A stretch of 64,000 nt of DNA, from assembly GCA_903847605.1 (NCBI GenBank), contig CAINED010000048.1:62001-126000 (forward strand), in the 5' to 3' direction. Below, one piece after another: positions 8,896 through 17,603 of the stretch (the stretch's first letter is position 1; each line of letters starts with the position of its first letter). Made by a program: the position numbers and the translations under genes. The stretch comes from an uncultured Hyphomicrobiales bacterium (GTDB taxonomy: Bacteria; Pseudomonadota; Alphaproteobacteria; Rhizobiales; Beijerinckiaceae). A model generated the notes under the pieces. The model was given only the letters and a program-made list of their open reading frames with translations, did not search any database and was not told where the DNA came from.

Positions 8896-9972
8896 TTACG
8901 CTTCCTGCTGCCTGCCGCTTTCGGGCAGGTCTTCGGGGGCAGTCTTTCGCGTCTTCCACAGCGAGTAGAAAATGCCGCCGGCGAGGATTGACACAGTGAC
9001 GCCGAGGCTGATTTCCGGCGGAATCTTGCCGACGAACTGCTGCACGAAGATCTTCGCGCCGACGTAGATCAGCACCAGCGCGAGCGCATATTTCAGATAG
9101 TGGAAGCGATCCACCATCGAAGAGAGCACGAAGTAGAGCGCACGCAGACCGAGGATCGCGAAGATGTTCGACGTGTAGACGATGAAGGGATCCTGCGTGA
9201 TCGCGAAGATAGCCGGTATCGAGTCCACCGCGAAGATCAGGTCGGCAAATTCGATCAGCATGAGCGCGACAAAGAGCGGCGTCGCGTGACGCACGATCTT
9301 GCCGGTCTTGCCATCCGGCAGCTTCACGAAGAAGTTCTGGCCGTGAATCTCCCTGGTGATGCGCAGATGCTTGCGCATCCACTTCAGCAGCGGATTGGCT
9401 TCGAGATCCGGCTTCTGCTCGGCCATGATCAGCATCTTCACGCCGGTGAAGACGAGGAAGGCCGAGAATACGAAGAGGATCCAGCCGAACTTGTGAACCA
9501 GCGCAGCGCCGAGGCCGATCATGATCGCGCGTAGCACGATGACGCCGAGGATTCCGTAAAACAGCACGCGATGCTGATATTTCGCGGGAATCGCGAAATA
9601 GGAGAAGATCATCGCCATGACGAAGACGTTGTCGAAGGCGAGCGTCTGTTCCACCACCCAGCCGGTGACATAGAGCTCCCATGCCGTCCAGGCGCGCATG
9701 GCTGGCGTCGCCGCCGCAGCGATATCCGGGTCGAGCGAAGACGCGTAGCCCCTGTAATAGAGCCACCAGACCACGGCCGAGAAGGACAGGCCGAGCGTCA
9801 TGCAGATGCCGGCAAGCACTGTGCTTTCCTTCAATGACGGCTCATGCGCCTCCTTGTGAAAAAGGCCGAGATCGACCGCCATGATGGAAAGCACGATGAG
9901 GATGAAGCCGAACCATACCCATGCGGGCATGCCGAGCCAGTTTGCGGTGAGAAGAGTAAGGATCGTATCCAT
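8896..9972 (-). CDS. TerC family integral membrane protein (Alx/TerC-like metal exporter)
   Basis: 358 residues with about eight or nine hydrophobic segments. TerC signatures are FDNVFVMAMIFSYFAIPAKYQ near 117-137 and ADLIFAVDSIPAIFAITQDPF near 235-255, each bearing conserved acidic residues thought to bind metal ions. Family members have been linked to manganese export and tellurite resistance. ATG 9972 is preferred to an in-frame TTG two codons upstream. It lies 105 bp downstream of a TerB gene on the same strand, a pairing found in Ter stress systems. The C-terminal tail is charged and cytoplasmic. Confidence 0.9.
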   Translation of the reverse strand: MDTILTLLTANWLGMPAWVWFGFILIVLSIMAVDLGLFHKEAHEPSLKESTVLAGICMTLGLSFSAVVWWLYYRGYASSLDPDIAAAATPAMRAWTAWELYVTGWVVEQTLAFDNVFVMAMIFSYFAIPAKYQHRVLFYGILGVIVLRAIMIGLGAALVHKFGWILFVFSAFLVFTGVKMLIMAEQKPDLEANPLLKWMRKHLRITREIHGQNFFVKLPDGKTGKIVRHATPLFVALMLIEFADLIFAVDSIPAIFAITQDPFIVYTSNIFAILGLRALYFVLSSMVDRFHYLKYALALVLIYVGAKIFVQQFVGKIPPEISLGVTVSILAGGIFYSLWKTRKTAPEDLPESGRQQEA

Positions 9973-10077
9973 TTTCAATTTTCGCGGTTGCAGGTGTCCG
10001 GAAGTCGATGGCCTTGGACAGCCGTCGGCATTCGCGCCGAAGCGCGTTGCCGCAGCCGTCCGTTGCGTGAAAGGCCG

Positions 10078-10515
10078 CTAGCCCTCGTGCAGCCTCAGAA
10101 CGAGTTTGACCTTGGCCAGCGCGCGAAACTCGGCGGGATGAGCGATGCCATCGGCGGGAATAGCTGATTTCGCCGCTTCCACGATGGCGCGCGCCTCGCG
10201 CGGGAATTCATGCAGGGGCGCCAGCTTCTCGACGGCCATCTCGCCCGCCACCTCGTTGTCGAGCTCGTAATTCGCCTCGTGGATCGCGAGTTCTTCCGCG
10301 ACATCGCGGCGCGAGAAGGAAGCCAGAAGCGGCTCGTGCCGCGCGAGCGACATCAGCCGCCGGCGTTCGGACGGCGCCACCTCGCCGTCAGCATGGGCGA
10401 CGATGGCATAGGCGGCCACAACCGCCTCCATGAACTGCGAGGTGCGATAGATTTCCATTTCTTCCCTGATGAATTTTTCCGACAGTAGCGGCTTACGATA
10501 GGACACGAGCGACAT
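10078..10515 (-). CDS. TerB family protein
   Basis: 145 residues, the usual size of TerB. The core AYAIVAHADGEVAPSERRRL (about residues 35-54) is the typical TerB segment with metal-binding acidic residues, and a second acidic helix ADGIAHPAEFRAL occurs near 121. All-helical, soluble, no signal peptide. GGGAGTAAGC precedes the ATG. It is upstream of the TerC gene on the same strand. TerB is known to work with TerC at the membrane, so the two probably form a small stress or metal module; no other ter genes (TerZ, TerD, TerE) are near. Confidence 0.88.
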   Translation of the reverse strand: MSLVSYRKPLLSEKFIREEMEIYRTSQFMEAVVAAYAIVAHADGEVAPSERRRLMSLARHEPLLASFSRRDVAEELAIHEANYELDNEVAGEMAVEKLAPLHEFPREARAIVEAAKSAIPADGIAHPAEFRALAKVKLVLRLHEG

Positions 10516-10757
10516 GCTTACTCCCTGAGCCAGAGCGCTTTGGATCAGTGCGCCGCTTCGGGGAACCTGGCTGTGGGGGATTTTCCGTGTCCGGCCCGAT
10601 CAGCAAGGCAAAACCGAAACGGTTTCGCACCGGCTGATCCGACATCGTGGAGCGCCTGCTCGCACCAGAGGGGCCCGGATCAATATCATCGAAAATACAT
10701 TGATCCGCGAATTTTGCAATACAGATATGCACTACCGCATATCTACTGGGATCAGCC
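10516..10757. other. intergenic region with two inverted repeats
   Basis: This 242-bp gap between the TerB gene and the methyltransferase gene holds no open frame I would defend. It contains two inverted repeats. GGATCAAT (10677-10684) pairs with ATTGATCC (10699-10706) around a 14-nt spacer. AGATATGC (10723-10730) pairs with GCATATCT (10737-10744) around a 6-nt spacer. The second lies 14 bp from the stop of the methyltransferase gene and could be part of its 3' end; the first, in an AT-richer patch, looks like a protein-binding site. Neither has a T-tract. Confidence 0.45.
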
Positions 10758-11513
10758 TCACTCCACGATCGCGAAGCGCGGGTGCGGCGTCAGAACGATC
10801 GCGACCCATTTCTCCCATTGCGAAGCCGCCTCGAAATGCCAGTCGGGGAAACTCGCCAGCAGGTCTTGTTCGTAAAGTTCGGCAGCCTCGTGCCTGCACA
10901 GCATGAATTTTGGCGCGGCGACGATGTCCTCTCGGTCGATGACGCAGAAGACGCGCATATCAGGATGCTTTTCCAGCCAGTCGAAAACAGCGACCGTCAG
11001 CAGCGGAAAGCCGGGATGCAGCATGTCGTCGAGGCAGATGACACCCTTCTCGTGCATGACGGCATAAGCGAGGTCGAGATCGTGCTTGAGCGCCTTCGGC
11101 GTGTGGTCGCCGTCGATATGGAAGAAACGCACGGGCCCGCCGCCAACGGCCTTGGAAATGTCGGCAGCCGTCAGGTTTTCACTGTTGGCGGTCAGTATCG
11201 TCTGGTCCGCAGTGCGCACGCCCAGCCGCTCCATGTGGGCGTGCAGCTTGTCGCGCACCTTGGGGCTCGGCCATTCGAAAGTGTCGATGCCGACGCCGCG
11301 CTCGCCTGGCTGGGTTGCGAGCGTCATGGCGATGTAGAAGCGCCCCTCAAACGTGCCGATCTCAGCGATATTGCCCTTGATGCCGAGCTTCGTTTGCCGG
11401 TCCATGACATGCGCGGCGATGATGGCCGCGAATTGCGAGGACATGCCGAAAACGCTGTCGTAGTCGTGCTCGACGTAGCGATCGACCGCCGGAATGCCCG
11501 AAGAATATTTCAT
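10758..11513 (-). CDS. class I SAM-dependent methyltransferase (Methyltransf_24 type)
   Basis: 251 residues from the ATG at 11513. The SAM-binding motif I is the EIGTFEGRFYIAM stretch (about 49-61), the acidic end of strand two is GVGIDTFEWP, and FFHIDGDHTPKALKHDLDLA (about 127-146) is the strand-four region typical of Methyltransf_24 proteins that act on small molecules or sugars. The substrate is unknown. Start choice is uncertain: an in-frame ATG at 11561 and a TTG at 11606 are also open, but only 11513 has a weak GGGG site nearby. No operon partner; the neighbour rpoH is divergent. Confidence 0.8.
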   Translation of the reverse strand: MKYSSGIPAVDRYVEHDYDSVFGMSSQFAAIIAAHVMDRQTKLGIKGNIAEIGTFEGRFYIAMTLATQPGERGVGIDTFEWPSPKVRDKLHAHMERLGVRTADQTILTANSENLTAADISKAVGGGPVRFFHIDGDHTPKALKHDLDLAYAVMHEKGVICLDDMLHPGFPLLTVAVFDWLEKHPDMRVFCVIDREDIVAAPKFMLCRHEAAELYEQDLLASFPDWHFEAASQWEKWVAIVLTPHPRFAIVE

Positions 11514-11744
11514 GTCTGCTGACCCCGAAATTCCGGCCCCATGGGCTCCGGCACTGCTCATAGCAAAGCCCGCGCGAAAAGCCAGCCGTTCCGGCATTTC
11601 ATCCAACTAATTGAATTCATACGATTTAACAGCACCCACGACTTCGTGACCCCGATGTCATCGCCCTTGCCCTCTTTCGGACAAGGTCGCGCCCCCCTAT
11701 ATGTTCACGTGCGCGGCCGGCGATTTGCGGCCGTTCGGGAGCCG

Positions 11745-11770
11745 CCCCTGATGGGGGACCCCCAAGGAGG
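11745..11770 (+). promoter_or_regulatory. rpoH leader: mutually exclusive small hairpins next to the Shine-Dalgarno site
   Basis: CCCC (11745-11748) can pair with GGGG (11753-11756), or GGGG (11754-11757) can pair with CCCC (11759-11762 or nearby), and the second hairpin directly abuts AAGGAGG (11764-11770). Two alternative folds beside the ribosome site suggest possible translational control of the heat-shock sigma factor, which is known for rpoH in other proteobacteria. This is a sequence reading only, with short stems, so it may mean nothing. Confidence 0.25.
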
Positions 11771-11779
11771 AAGAGAAAT

Positions 11780-12697
11780 ATGGCTGCAGCTTTGCCGGTT
11801 CTGTCGTCCGAAAGTGGGCTGAACCGTTACCTTGCTGAGATCCGCCGTTTCCCCATGCTGGAACCGGAAGAGGAATACATGCTCGCCCGTCGCTGGCGCG
11901 AGCATGAGGACCGCGACGCGGCCCAGAAACTCATCACATCGCACCTGCGCCTCGTCGCCAAGATCGCCATGGGCTATCGCGGCTACGGCTTGCCGATCGG
12001 CGAAGTCATCTCCGAAGGCAATGTCGGTCTGATGCAGGCTGTGAAGCGCTTCGAGCCCGAAAAGGGCTTCCGCCTCGCGACCTACGCGATGTGGTGGATC
12101 CGCGCTTCCATTCAAGAGTACATCCTGCGTTCCTGGTCGCTCGTGAAAATGGGCACCACCGCGAACCAGAAGAAGCTGTTCTTCAACCTGCGCAAGGCCA
12201 AGAGCCAGATCAGCGCGCTGGAAGAAGGCGACCTGCGGCCCGATCAGGTCAAGACCATCGCGAAAAAGCTCGGCGTCCATGAACAGGAAGTGATCGAGAT
12301 GAACCGCCGCCTCGGTGGCGACACCTCGCTCAACGCGCCCCTGCGCATCGATGGCGAAGGCGAATGGCAGGACTGGCTGGTCGACGATTCGCCCGGCCAG
12401 GAAAGCCGCCTGATCGAGGAGGAGGAAAAGGACAACCGCCTCACAGCGCTCCGTGGCGCGCTCGGCGTTCTCAATGAGCGCGAACGCCGCATCTTCGAGG
12501 CGCGCCGCCTGCAGGACGATCCGATCACCCTGGAACAACTGTCCGAGGAATTCGGCATATCACGCGAGCGCGTGCGCCAGATCGAGGTGCGCGCCTTCGA
12601 AAAGGTGCAACAGGCCGTGAAGTCGGGCCTCGCGAAAATCGAGGCCCCGGTGGCGCTGTTGCCGAAGGGCGTCGAAGCGCTGCCCGCCCGCGTTTGA
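11780..12697 (+). CDS. rpoH: RNA polymerase sigma-32 (heat-shock sigma factor)
   Basis: 305 residues. Region 2 holds SEGNVGLMQAVKRFEPEKGFRLATYAMWWIRASIQ in the expected place (about 78-112; contacts core and the -10 element), the RpoH box QKKLFFNLRKAK follows at about 128, and region 4 has the helix-turn-helix TLEQLSEEFGISRERVRQIE near 249-268. It directs core polymerase to heat-shock and protein-quality promoters. AAGGAGG precedes the ATG by 9 bp. It stands alone: the next gene is convergent, with a palindromic repeat after the stop. Alphaproteobacteria often carry two RpoH copies; only one is in the window. Confidence 0.97.
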   Translation: MAAALPVLSSESGLNRYLAEIRRFPMLEPEEEYMLARRWREHEDRDAAQKLITSHLRLVAKIAMGYRGYGLPIGEVISEGNVGLMQAVKRFEPEKGFRLATYAMWWIRASIQEYILRSWSLVKMGTTANQKKLFFNLRKAKSQISALEEGDLRPDQVKTIAKKLGVHEQEVIEMNRRLGGDTSLNAPLRIDGEGEWQDWLVDDSPGQESRLIEEEEKDNRLTALRGALGVLNERERRIFEARRLQDDPITLEQLSEEFGISRERVRQIEVRAFEKVQQAVKSGLAKIEAPVALLPKGVEALPARV

Positions 12698-12702
12698 ATA
12701 TA

Positions 12703-12742
12703 CCCTCCCCCTTGTGGGGAGGGTTGGCTCCGCGAAGCGGAG
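12703..12742. repeat. double palindrome after rpoH, dispersed intergenic element
   Basis: Two hairpins in tandem: CCCTCCCC (12703-12710), loop CTTGT, GGGGAGGG (12716-12723); then CTCCGC (12728-12733), loop GAA, GCGGAG (12737-12742). It begins 6 bp after the rpoH stop, in a convergent gap. The first stem is followed by only two T residues. The build is that of rhizobial intergenic palindromes; the GAA triloop recurs at 33204 and 59090. Confidence 0.6.
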
Positions 12743-12803
12743 ACCAGGTGGGGGTCGCGCCAATTTATGTCGTGCTGGATGATTCAGCGAAAGCTGCGGA
12801 AAC

Positions 12804-14342
12804 CTATCCGCGCGCCTTCACGTGATGCCAGAAGCCACCGCGTAATTTCAGGTTCTCGGGTTCGGTGACAAGCGCCCGATGCAATGCATCGAGATAGGCG
12901 CTGCGCCAGCGTGAGGTAAAAGCCTCCGCGCTTTCTTCCGCTTCCGGACTGGCAAGCCATTCGAGATCGAAGGTGATCTGCCGGTCCTCCGTCCAGCGTC
13001 CGCGCAGGAAGAAACACGCCGCCTTCTCGCGCCATGCGAGATAGGTTGCAGTCTCGCTGACGCAGATCTCCTGTCCGTAAAAATTGCTTGTCGCGCCGCG
13101 CGTTTCCGAATCGCTCGCGCTGACAAGCGCGCCGCCGCTGGCGAGCGTTTGTTGCATCATCGCCAGCGCATCGCGCGGCGCCAAATCCTTCGTCGAAATC
13201 AGCCGCTCCGCAATGGGTCCGCCGCCTGCCGCCGATGCGCCGGAGACCCATGCGAAGGGCAATCCCAACGCCATCATCGCGCAGGGCATCGCCATGACAG
13301 GCCCCATATGCGCAATGGCGACGAAAGCGCCGCGGCCCGCAGACAAGGCATCGGCAAGTTGCTCGGCGCCGGATATGGAAATGCGGCGCGCGACGTCTTC
13401 CCAGCGCTCCGGAAATATTTCCAGCCAGTCCATCAGAAACTGGTCGGCATCGGAGCCCCATTGCGCCTGCGCAGTCCACGCCTCGCGATCTTGCGGGTTC
13501 TGTGCGCTTGCAACGCCACCTGCCCTTGCAATCTCGTATGCCCAGTCGAAACGCTCCTGCGGCAACCGCACATCCAGACGCGGGAACGATGAAAGCCCCG
13601 TCTCGAAATCGTCGGCAAATGTTCCCGCGCGCATCTCGATGCTGCGCCTGAACGCCGCCGCCGCTTTCTCGCGGTCGCCGGCGCGCGTCCACGCACTGGC
13701 GGCGTGGCGCCAATGCAGGGGATCGTCGGGAAAGGCCTGCGCACGGCTTTCCAGAGTTTTCGCGGCCTCGAGAAAATCGCGGCTCTGTTCGAGCGCTCTT
13801 GCGAGCAGGCCGTAGCCGCTGAGATCGCCCGGATTGGCGGCAAGCGCCCAGGTGAGCGGATCGACCGCTTCGCGCGGATGACCAGCGACGAGCAGCGCCT
13901 GTCCACTCATCCGCAACATGCCGGGTATGGCAAAGCGTCCTTCGAGCGCACGGCGCGCGACCGCGGCCAGTTCGTCGTGCGATATGCGATCTGCGCGCAG
14001 CGCCGTCTGCAGATATTTCAGGATTGCGCCGCCGTTGTCAGGCGCGAGCGCCAGTTCGGCAGCCACAGACTTCAGCGCATCGTTCCAGCGCCGCTGCCGA
14101 AACAAAACATTGGTCAGTTGCGATTGCGCGCGCAGATCGGATGGCTGTAACGCGAGAAATTCGGAGAGCAAACGCGCAGCGTTCGGCCAATCGCTACGCT
14201 GGATCGCGAGCGCGGCGTCCTTGCGAAGTGCCGCCGCTTTCACTCTGTCCGGGACTATCGCTGGCGCCGGTTTATCGGGCGCAACGACTTCGGCCTGTGG
14301 AGCAGCGAGCGCCTCGCTATTCGCTCCATTTTGCAAATGCAT
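12804..14342 (-). CDS. TPR-repeat protein fused to an LpxL/HtrB-like acyltransferase domain
   Basis: 512 residues in two parts. Residues 35-240 are tetratricopeptide-like helical repeats (AARLLSEFLALQPSDL, AAKTLESRAQAFPDDPLHW). Residues 290-510 resemble lipid A acyltransferases of the LpxL/HtrB (LPLAT) type: GRGAFVAIAHMG at 336-347, the SASDSETRGATSNFYGQ segment at 408-424 and SETATYLAWREKAACFFLRG after it. The family's catalytic HX4(D/E) reads His345-MGPV-Met350, so the acidic residue is missing. There is no signal peptide or membrane helix. The ATG at 14342 overlaps the end of the upstream membrane-protein gene by 26 bp, implying coupled expression. It may be a non-catalytic scaffold, or act by a different mechanism. 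Confidence 0.72.
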   Translation of the reverse strand: MHLQNGANSEALAAPQAEVVAPDKPAPAIVPDRVKAAALRKDAALAIQRSDWPNAARLLSEFLALQPSDLRAQSQLTNVLFRQRRWNDALKSVAAELALAPDNGGAILKYLQTALRADRISHDELAAVARRALEGRFAIPGMLRMSGQALLVAGHPREAVDPLTWALAANPGDLSGYGLLARALEQSRDFLEAAKTLESRAQAFPDDPLHWRHAASAWTRAGDREKAAAAFRRSIEMRAGTFADDFETGLSSFPRLDVRLPQERFDWAYEIARAGGVASAQNPQDREAWTAQAQWGSDADQFLMDWLEIFPERWEDVARRISISGAEQLADALSAGRGAFVAIAHMGPVMAMPCAMMALGLPFAWVSGASAAGGGPIAERLISTKDLAPRDALAMMQQTLASGGALVSASDSETRGATSNFYGQEICVSETATYLAWREKAACFFLRGRWTEDRQITFDLEWLASPEAEESAEAFTSRWRSAYLDALHRALVTEPENLKLRGGFWHHVKARG

Positions 14343-15660
14343 CTTGCATTATCTTTTCGCCGGGGCTGCCTTTTTCCAGGGTGATCTTGGCGATCCTGTT
14401 GTCTGCGGTGCGCACCGGCAGATCGAACCATCCCTTGGTTTGCAGCAATTCGATATTTCGTTTGACGAGCGCATCGCCCGCCGCGAGCGCGATGATGAAG
14501 ATATTGGACGTGATCCGCGCCCGCGCGCCCATCAGCGGATCGACCTGCGGAGAGCTTTCGTCGCGCATCTGCAGCGTATCGGTTTCCGCGATTTCCGGGA
14601 TCGGACTATCGGCGGCGCGATTGAAGCGCCACGTCACCGTATGCGAAGCGGGCAGCGTCGTGTCGTTGTTCTTCTCGATAGTCATGACCGCCGAGAATTT
14701 CGCATCGGGAATATCGATATCGGCGCGCACCGCGGGCGATGCGGGCTGACCCGGTCCGCGATTGACCGTGTCGAGACGCCAGACGACGTTGCCGACATAG
14801 GTCTGCACATTCTGCGGATTGTCCCGCGTCGGCGCGGAAATCAGTATCGCTCCGCGTTGGCCGACCGGCACGCCCGGCTCCTGTGTCGCCGTAGCGGCGG
14901 GGGCAGGCGAAGGTGAAGGCGATGGCGTCACCGGCGACGGTGTCGCGGCTTCCTGTCGCTGCGGTTCTTGCGGCGAACTGGACGCAGGGGCTGGCGCAGG
15001 AGCGGGGGAAAGAGCGGGCGACGGCGTGGGTTCCGATCCAAGCGGCGGCACGCGTTCCGAAATGCGCTCCTCGACCTTCGGCGCGGGGGCCGGAGTTGGT
15101 GCGGGAGCCGGCGCGGGCGTCGCGACAGGCGCGCGCGCCACCCGGCCCTGCTTGAATTGATCGGCAGGCGTCCGCGTCTTCCAGGCGAAGAATCCGACGC
15201 CGCCGGCCACCGCCAGAAGTACAAGGCCGCCGACGGCATAAATCCATACGGGCCGCTTGCGCTTATCCTCGCCGAATCCGCGCGACGCAGCCGGCCCCCG
15301 CGGCGACGGCGGGCGAAGCGGCCGTTCGGGATCGCCCTCCGGCGCGGAGCCACGCTCCTGAGTCCTGCCCGGCGCAGCGCCCGGCTGCTGGCTCAATTCG
15401 CTGAGCGCCGCCTCGATGGCGGCGGCCGCCGCCTGCTCGGGCGTCTGCTTCGCGGCATATTCGAGTTCGATACGGGCAATGGCCTCCTGCAGCGCCTTTT
15501 CTTCATTGGCAATATCGGAAGCCGGAACGGGCGGCTGCAAGGTCCTCAGCTGGCCCAGAAGGGCCTTGCCCGCGCGATCGTAGATCGCCCGGCGCGCTTC
15601 AGGCGTCTGCGTTTGCAGGCCGGCCACGGCTCGCGAAAGGAGGGGATAATAATCGGCCAT
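14317..15660 (-). CDS. conserved single-pass membrane protein, function unknown
   Basis: 447 residues in four parts: a helical N-terminal domain (1-92) with EARRAIYDRAGKALLGQL, a basic KRKRP stop-transfer sequence, one transmembrane segment (about 138-160, VWIYAVGGLVLLAVAGGVGFF), a Pro/Ala-rich periplasmic linker (about 170-275), and a folded C-terminal domain (280-447) with TYVGNVVWRLDTVNRGPG. I do not recognise a named family; similar proteins occur in Rhizobiales. It overlaps the TPR/acyltransferase gene by 26 bp, so the two may act together at the inner membrane. purA lies 69 bp upstream on the same strand, so this gene may be read from the purA transcript. Confidence 0.75.
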   Translation of the reverse strand: MADYYPLLSRAVAGLQTQTPEARRAIYDRAGKALLGQLRTLQPPVPASDIANEEKALQEAIARIELEYAAKQTPEQAAAAAIEAALSELSQQPGAAPGRTQERGSAPEGDPERPLRPPSPRGPAASRGFGEDKRKRPVWIYAVGGLVLLAVAGGVGFFAWKTRTPADQFKQGRVARAPVATPAPAPAPTPAPAPKVEERISERVPPLGSEPTPSPALSPAPAPAPASSSPQEPQRQEAATPSPVTPSPSPSPAPAATATQEPGVPVGQRGAILISAPTRDNPQNVQTYVGNVVWRLDTVNRGPGQPASPAVRADIDIPDAKFSAVMTIEKNNDTTLPASHTVTWRFNRAADSPIPEIAETDTLQMRDESSPQVDPLMGARARITSNIFIIALAAGDALVKRNIELLQTKGWFDLPVRTADNRIAKITLEKGSPGEKIMQDAFAKWSE

Positions 15661-15729
15661 CGCGCGTTCAGATCATTCCAGCGCCGTCTCGTCAATCCCG
15701 GTCGGGAAAGGACAAGCGCGGCGCGAATC

Positions 15730-17025
<1,296 letters not shown>

Positions 17026-17108
17026 AGCCGGGTTCCGATATTCTCAAGCCGAATCGTCCGGGCGAGGCCCGGCAGCGGCCGGCAGGGCGCAAGTCCCTTT
17101 CAGGCCAG

Positions 17109-17145
17109 AAAAAACCCCGCCGCAACCAGCAACGGTTGCGCGGGG
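17109..17145 (-). terminator. strong intrinsic-terminator hairpin in the purA leader
   Basis: On the minus strand CCCCGC-GCAACC pairs fully with GGTTGC-GCGGGG (12 bp, one bulged base at 17121), with a 6-nt loop, followed at once by TTTTTT (complement of A17109-17114). It lies 84 bp before the purA start codon. The nearest minus-strand gene upstream ends at 18170, about 1 kb away, with two plus-strand genes between. It may therefore be a transcription attenuator for purA, or the 3' end of a small RNA starting between 17150 and 17265. Confidence 0.72.
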
Positions 17146-17217
17146 CCCATTGCGGGCGTGCATTAGCGGATTGGGGGGGAGGTGTAAACCGAACCGAAGG
17201 CGGGAATGCTGGAGTTT

Positions 17218-17256
17218 CGTTTCGATTTCATATATCTTCAATGAGAAATTGAAACG
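17218..17256 (+). promoter_or_regulatory. palindromic operator of the Xre-RES toxin-antitoxin operon
   Basis: CGTTTCGATTTC (17218-17229) and GAAATTGAAACG (17245-17256) form an inverted repeat with 11 of 12 positions matching, 15 bp apart, ending 8 bp before the antitoxin ATG. Antitoxins with this helix-turn-helix usually repress their own operon through such a site. The spacer is AT-rich (CATATATC) and could hold the -10 element. Confidence 0.6.
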
Positions 17257-17264
17257 GAACCACC

Positions 17265-17603
17265 ATGTCCTCTGCCGTGACGCGAATTCTCGACCACCTG
17301 CGCGACGACGGCGGCCTGCAGGGCCGCGATCTCGCCAATATCGTGCAGGTCTCGCCAGCGACAGTTTCGCGCTGGAGCAACGGCAAAGCCATGCCGGATT
17401 TGCGCACGCAAACCGTGATTGCCGAACTGCGCTATGTCGTCGACCGCCTCTCGGACTTTTACGAACCCGATGAAATCCGGCTTTGGCTGCATACGCCACA
17501 TCAGATGCTGGACGGCGCGCGCGCCATCGAACTGATCAACGCCGGTCGCACCCAGGAAGTCCTCGCCGTCATCGAAGCGCTCGATGCCGGGGCCTATACT
17601 TGA
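17265..17603 (+). CDS. Xre/MbcA/ParS-type antitoxin with DUF2384 toxin-binding domain
   Basis: 112 residues. The N-terminal helix-turn-helix LQGRDLANIVQVSPATVSRW (about 18-37) is followed by a DUF2384-type C-terminal region in which IRLWLHTPHQMLDGARAIEL (about 71-90) is the typical toxin-binding helix pair. It neutralises the RES toxin encoded immediately downstream and probably represses the operon at the palindrome 17218-17256. The stop codon TGA touches the ATG of the toxin gene with no gap. The coupled order antitoxin-toxin is standard for RES-Xre modules. Confidence 0.88.
   Translation: MSSAVTRILDHLRDDGGLQGRDLANIVQVSPATVSRWSNGKAMPDLRTQTVIAELRYVVDRLSDFYEPDEIRLWLHTPHQMLDGARAIELINAGRTQEVLAVIEALDAGAYT

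Noticed and set aside
7442-9766. A 774-codon open frame on the minus strand across three genes
   Set aside because: It overlies the binding-protein, RluA and TerC genes in another frame; its translation is Arg/Ala-rich and has no family-like motifs, as expected from GC-rich DNA.
11666-11702. CTTGCC and CTATAT as an rpoH promoter
   Set aside because: The two elements are about 25 bp apart, too far for a sigma-70 promoter, and no sigma-32 pair with proper spacing was found.
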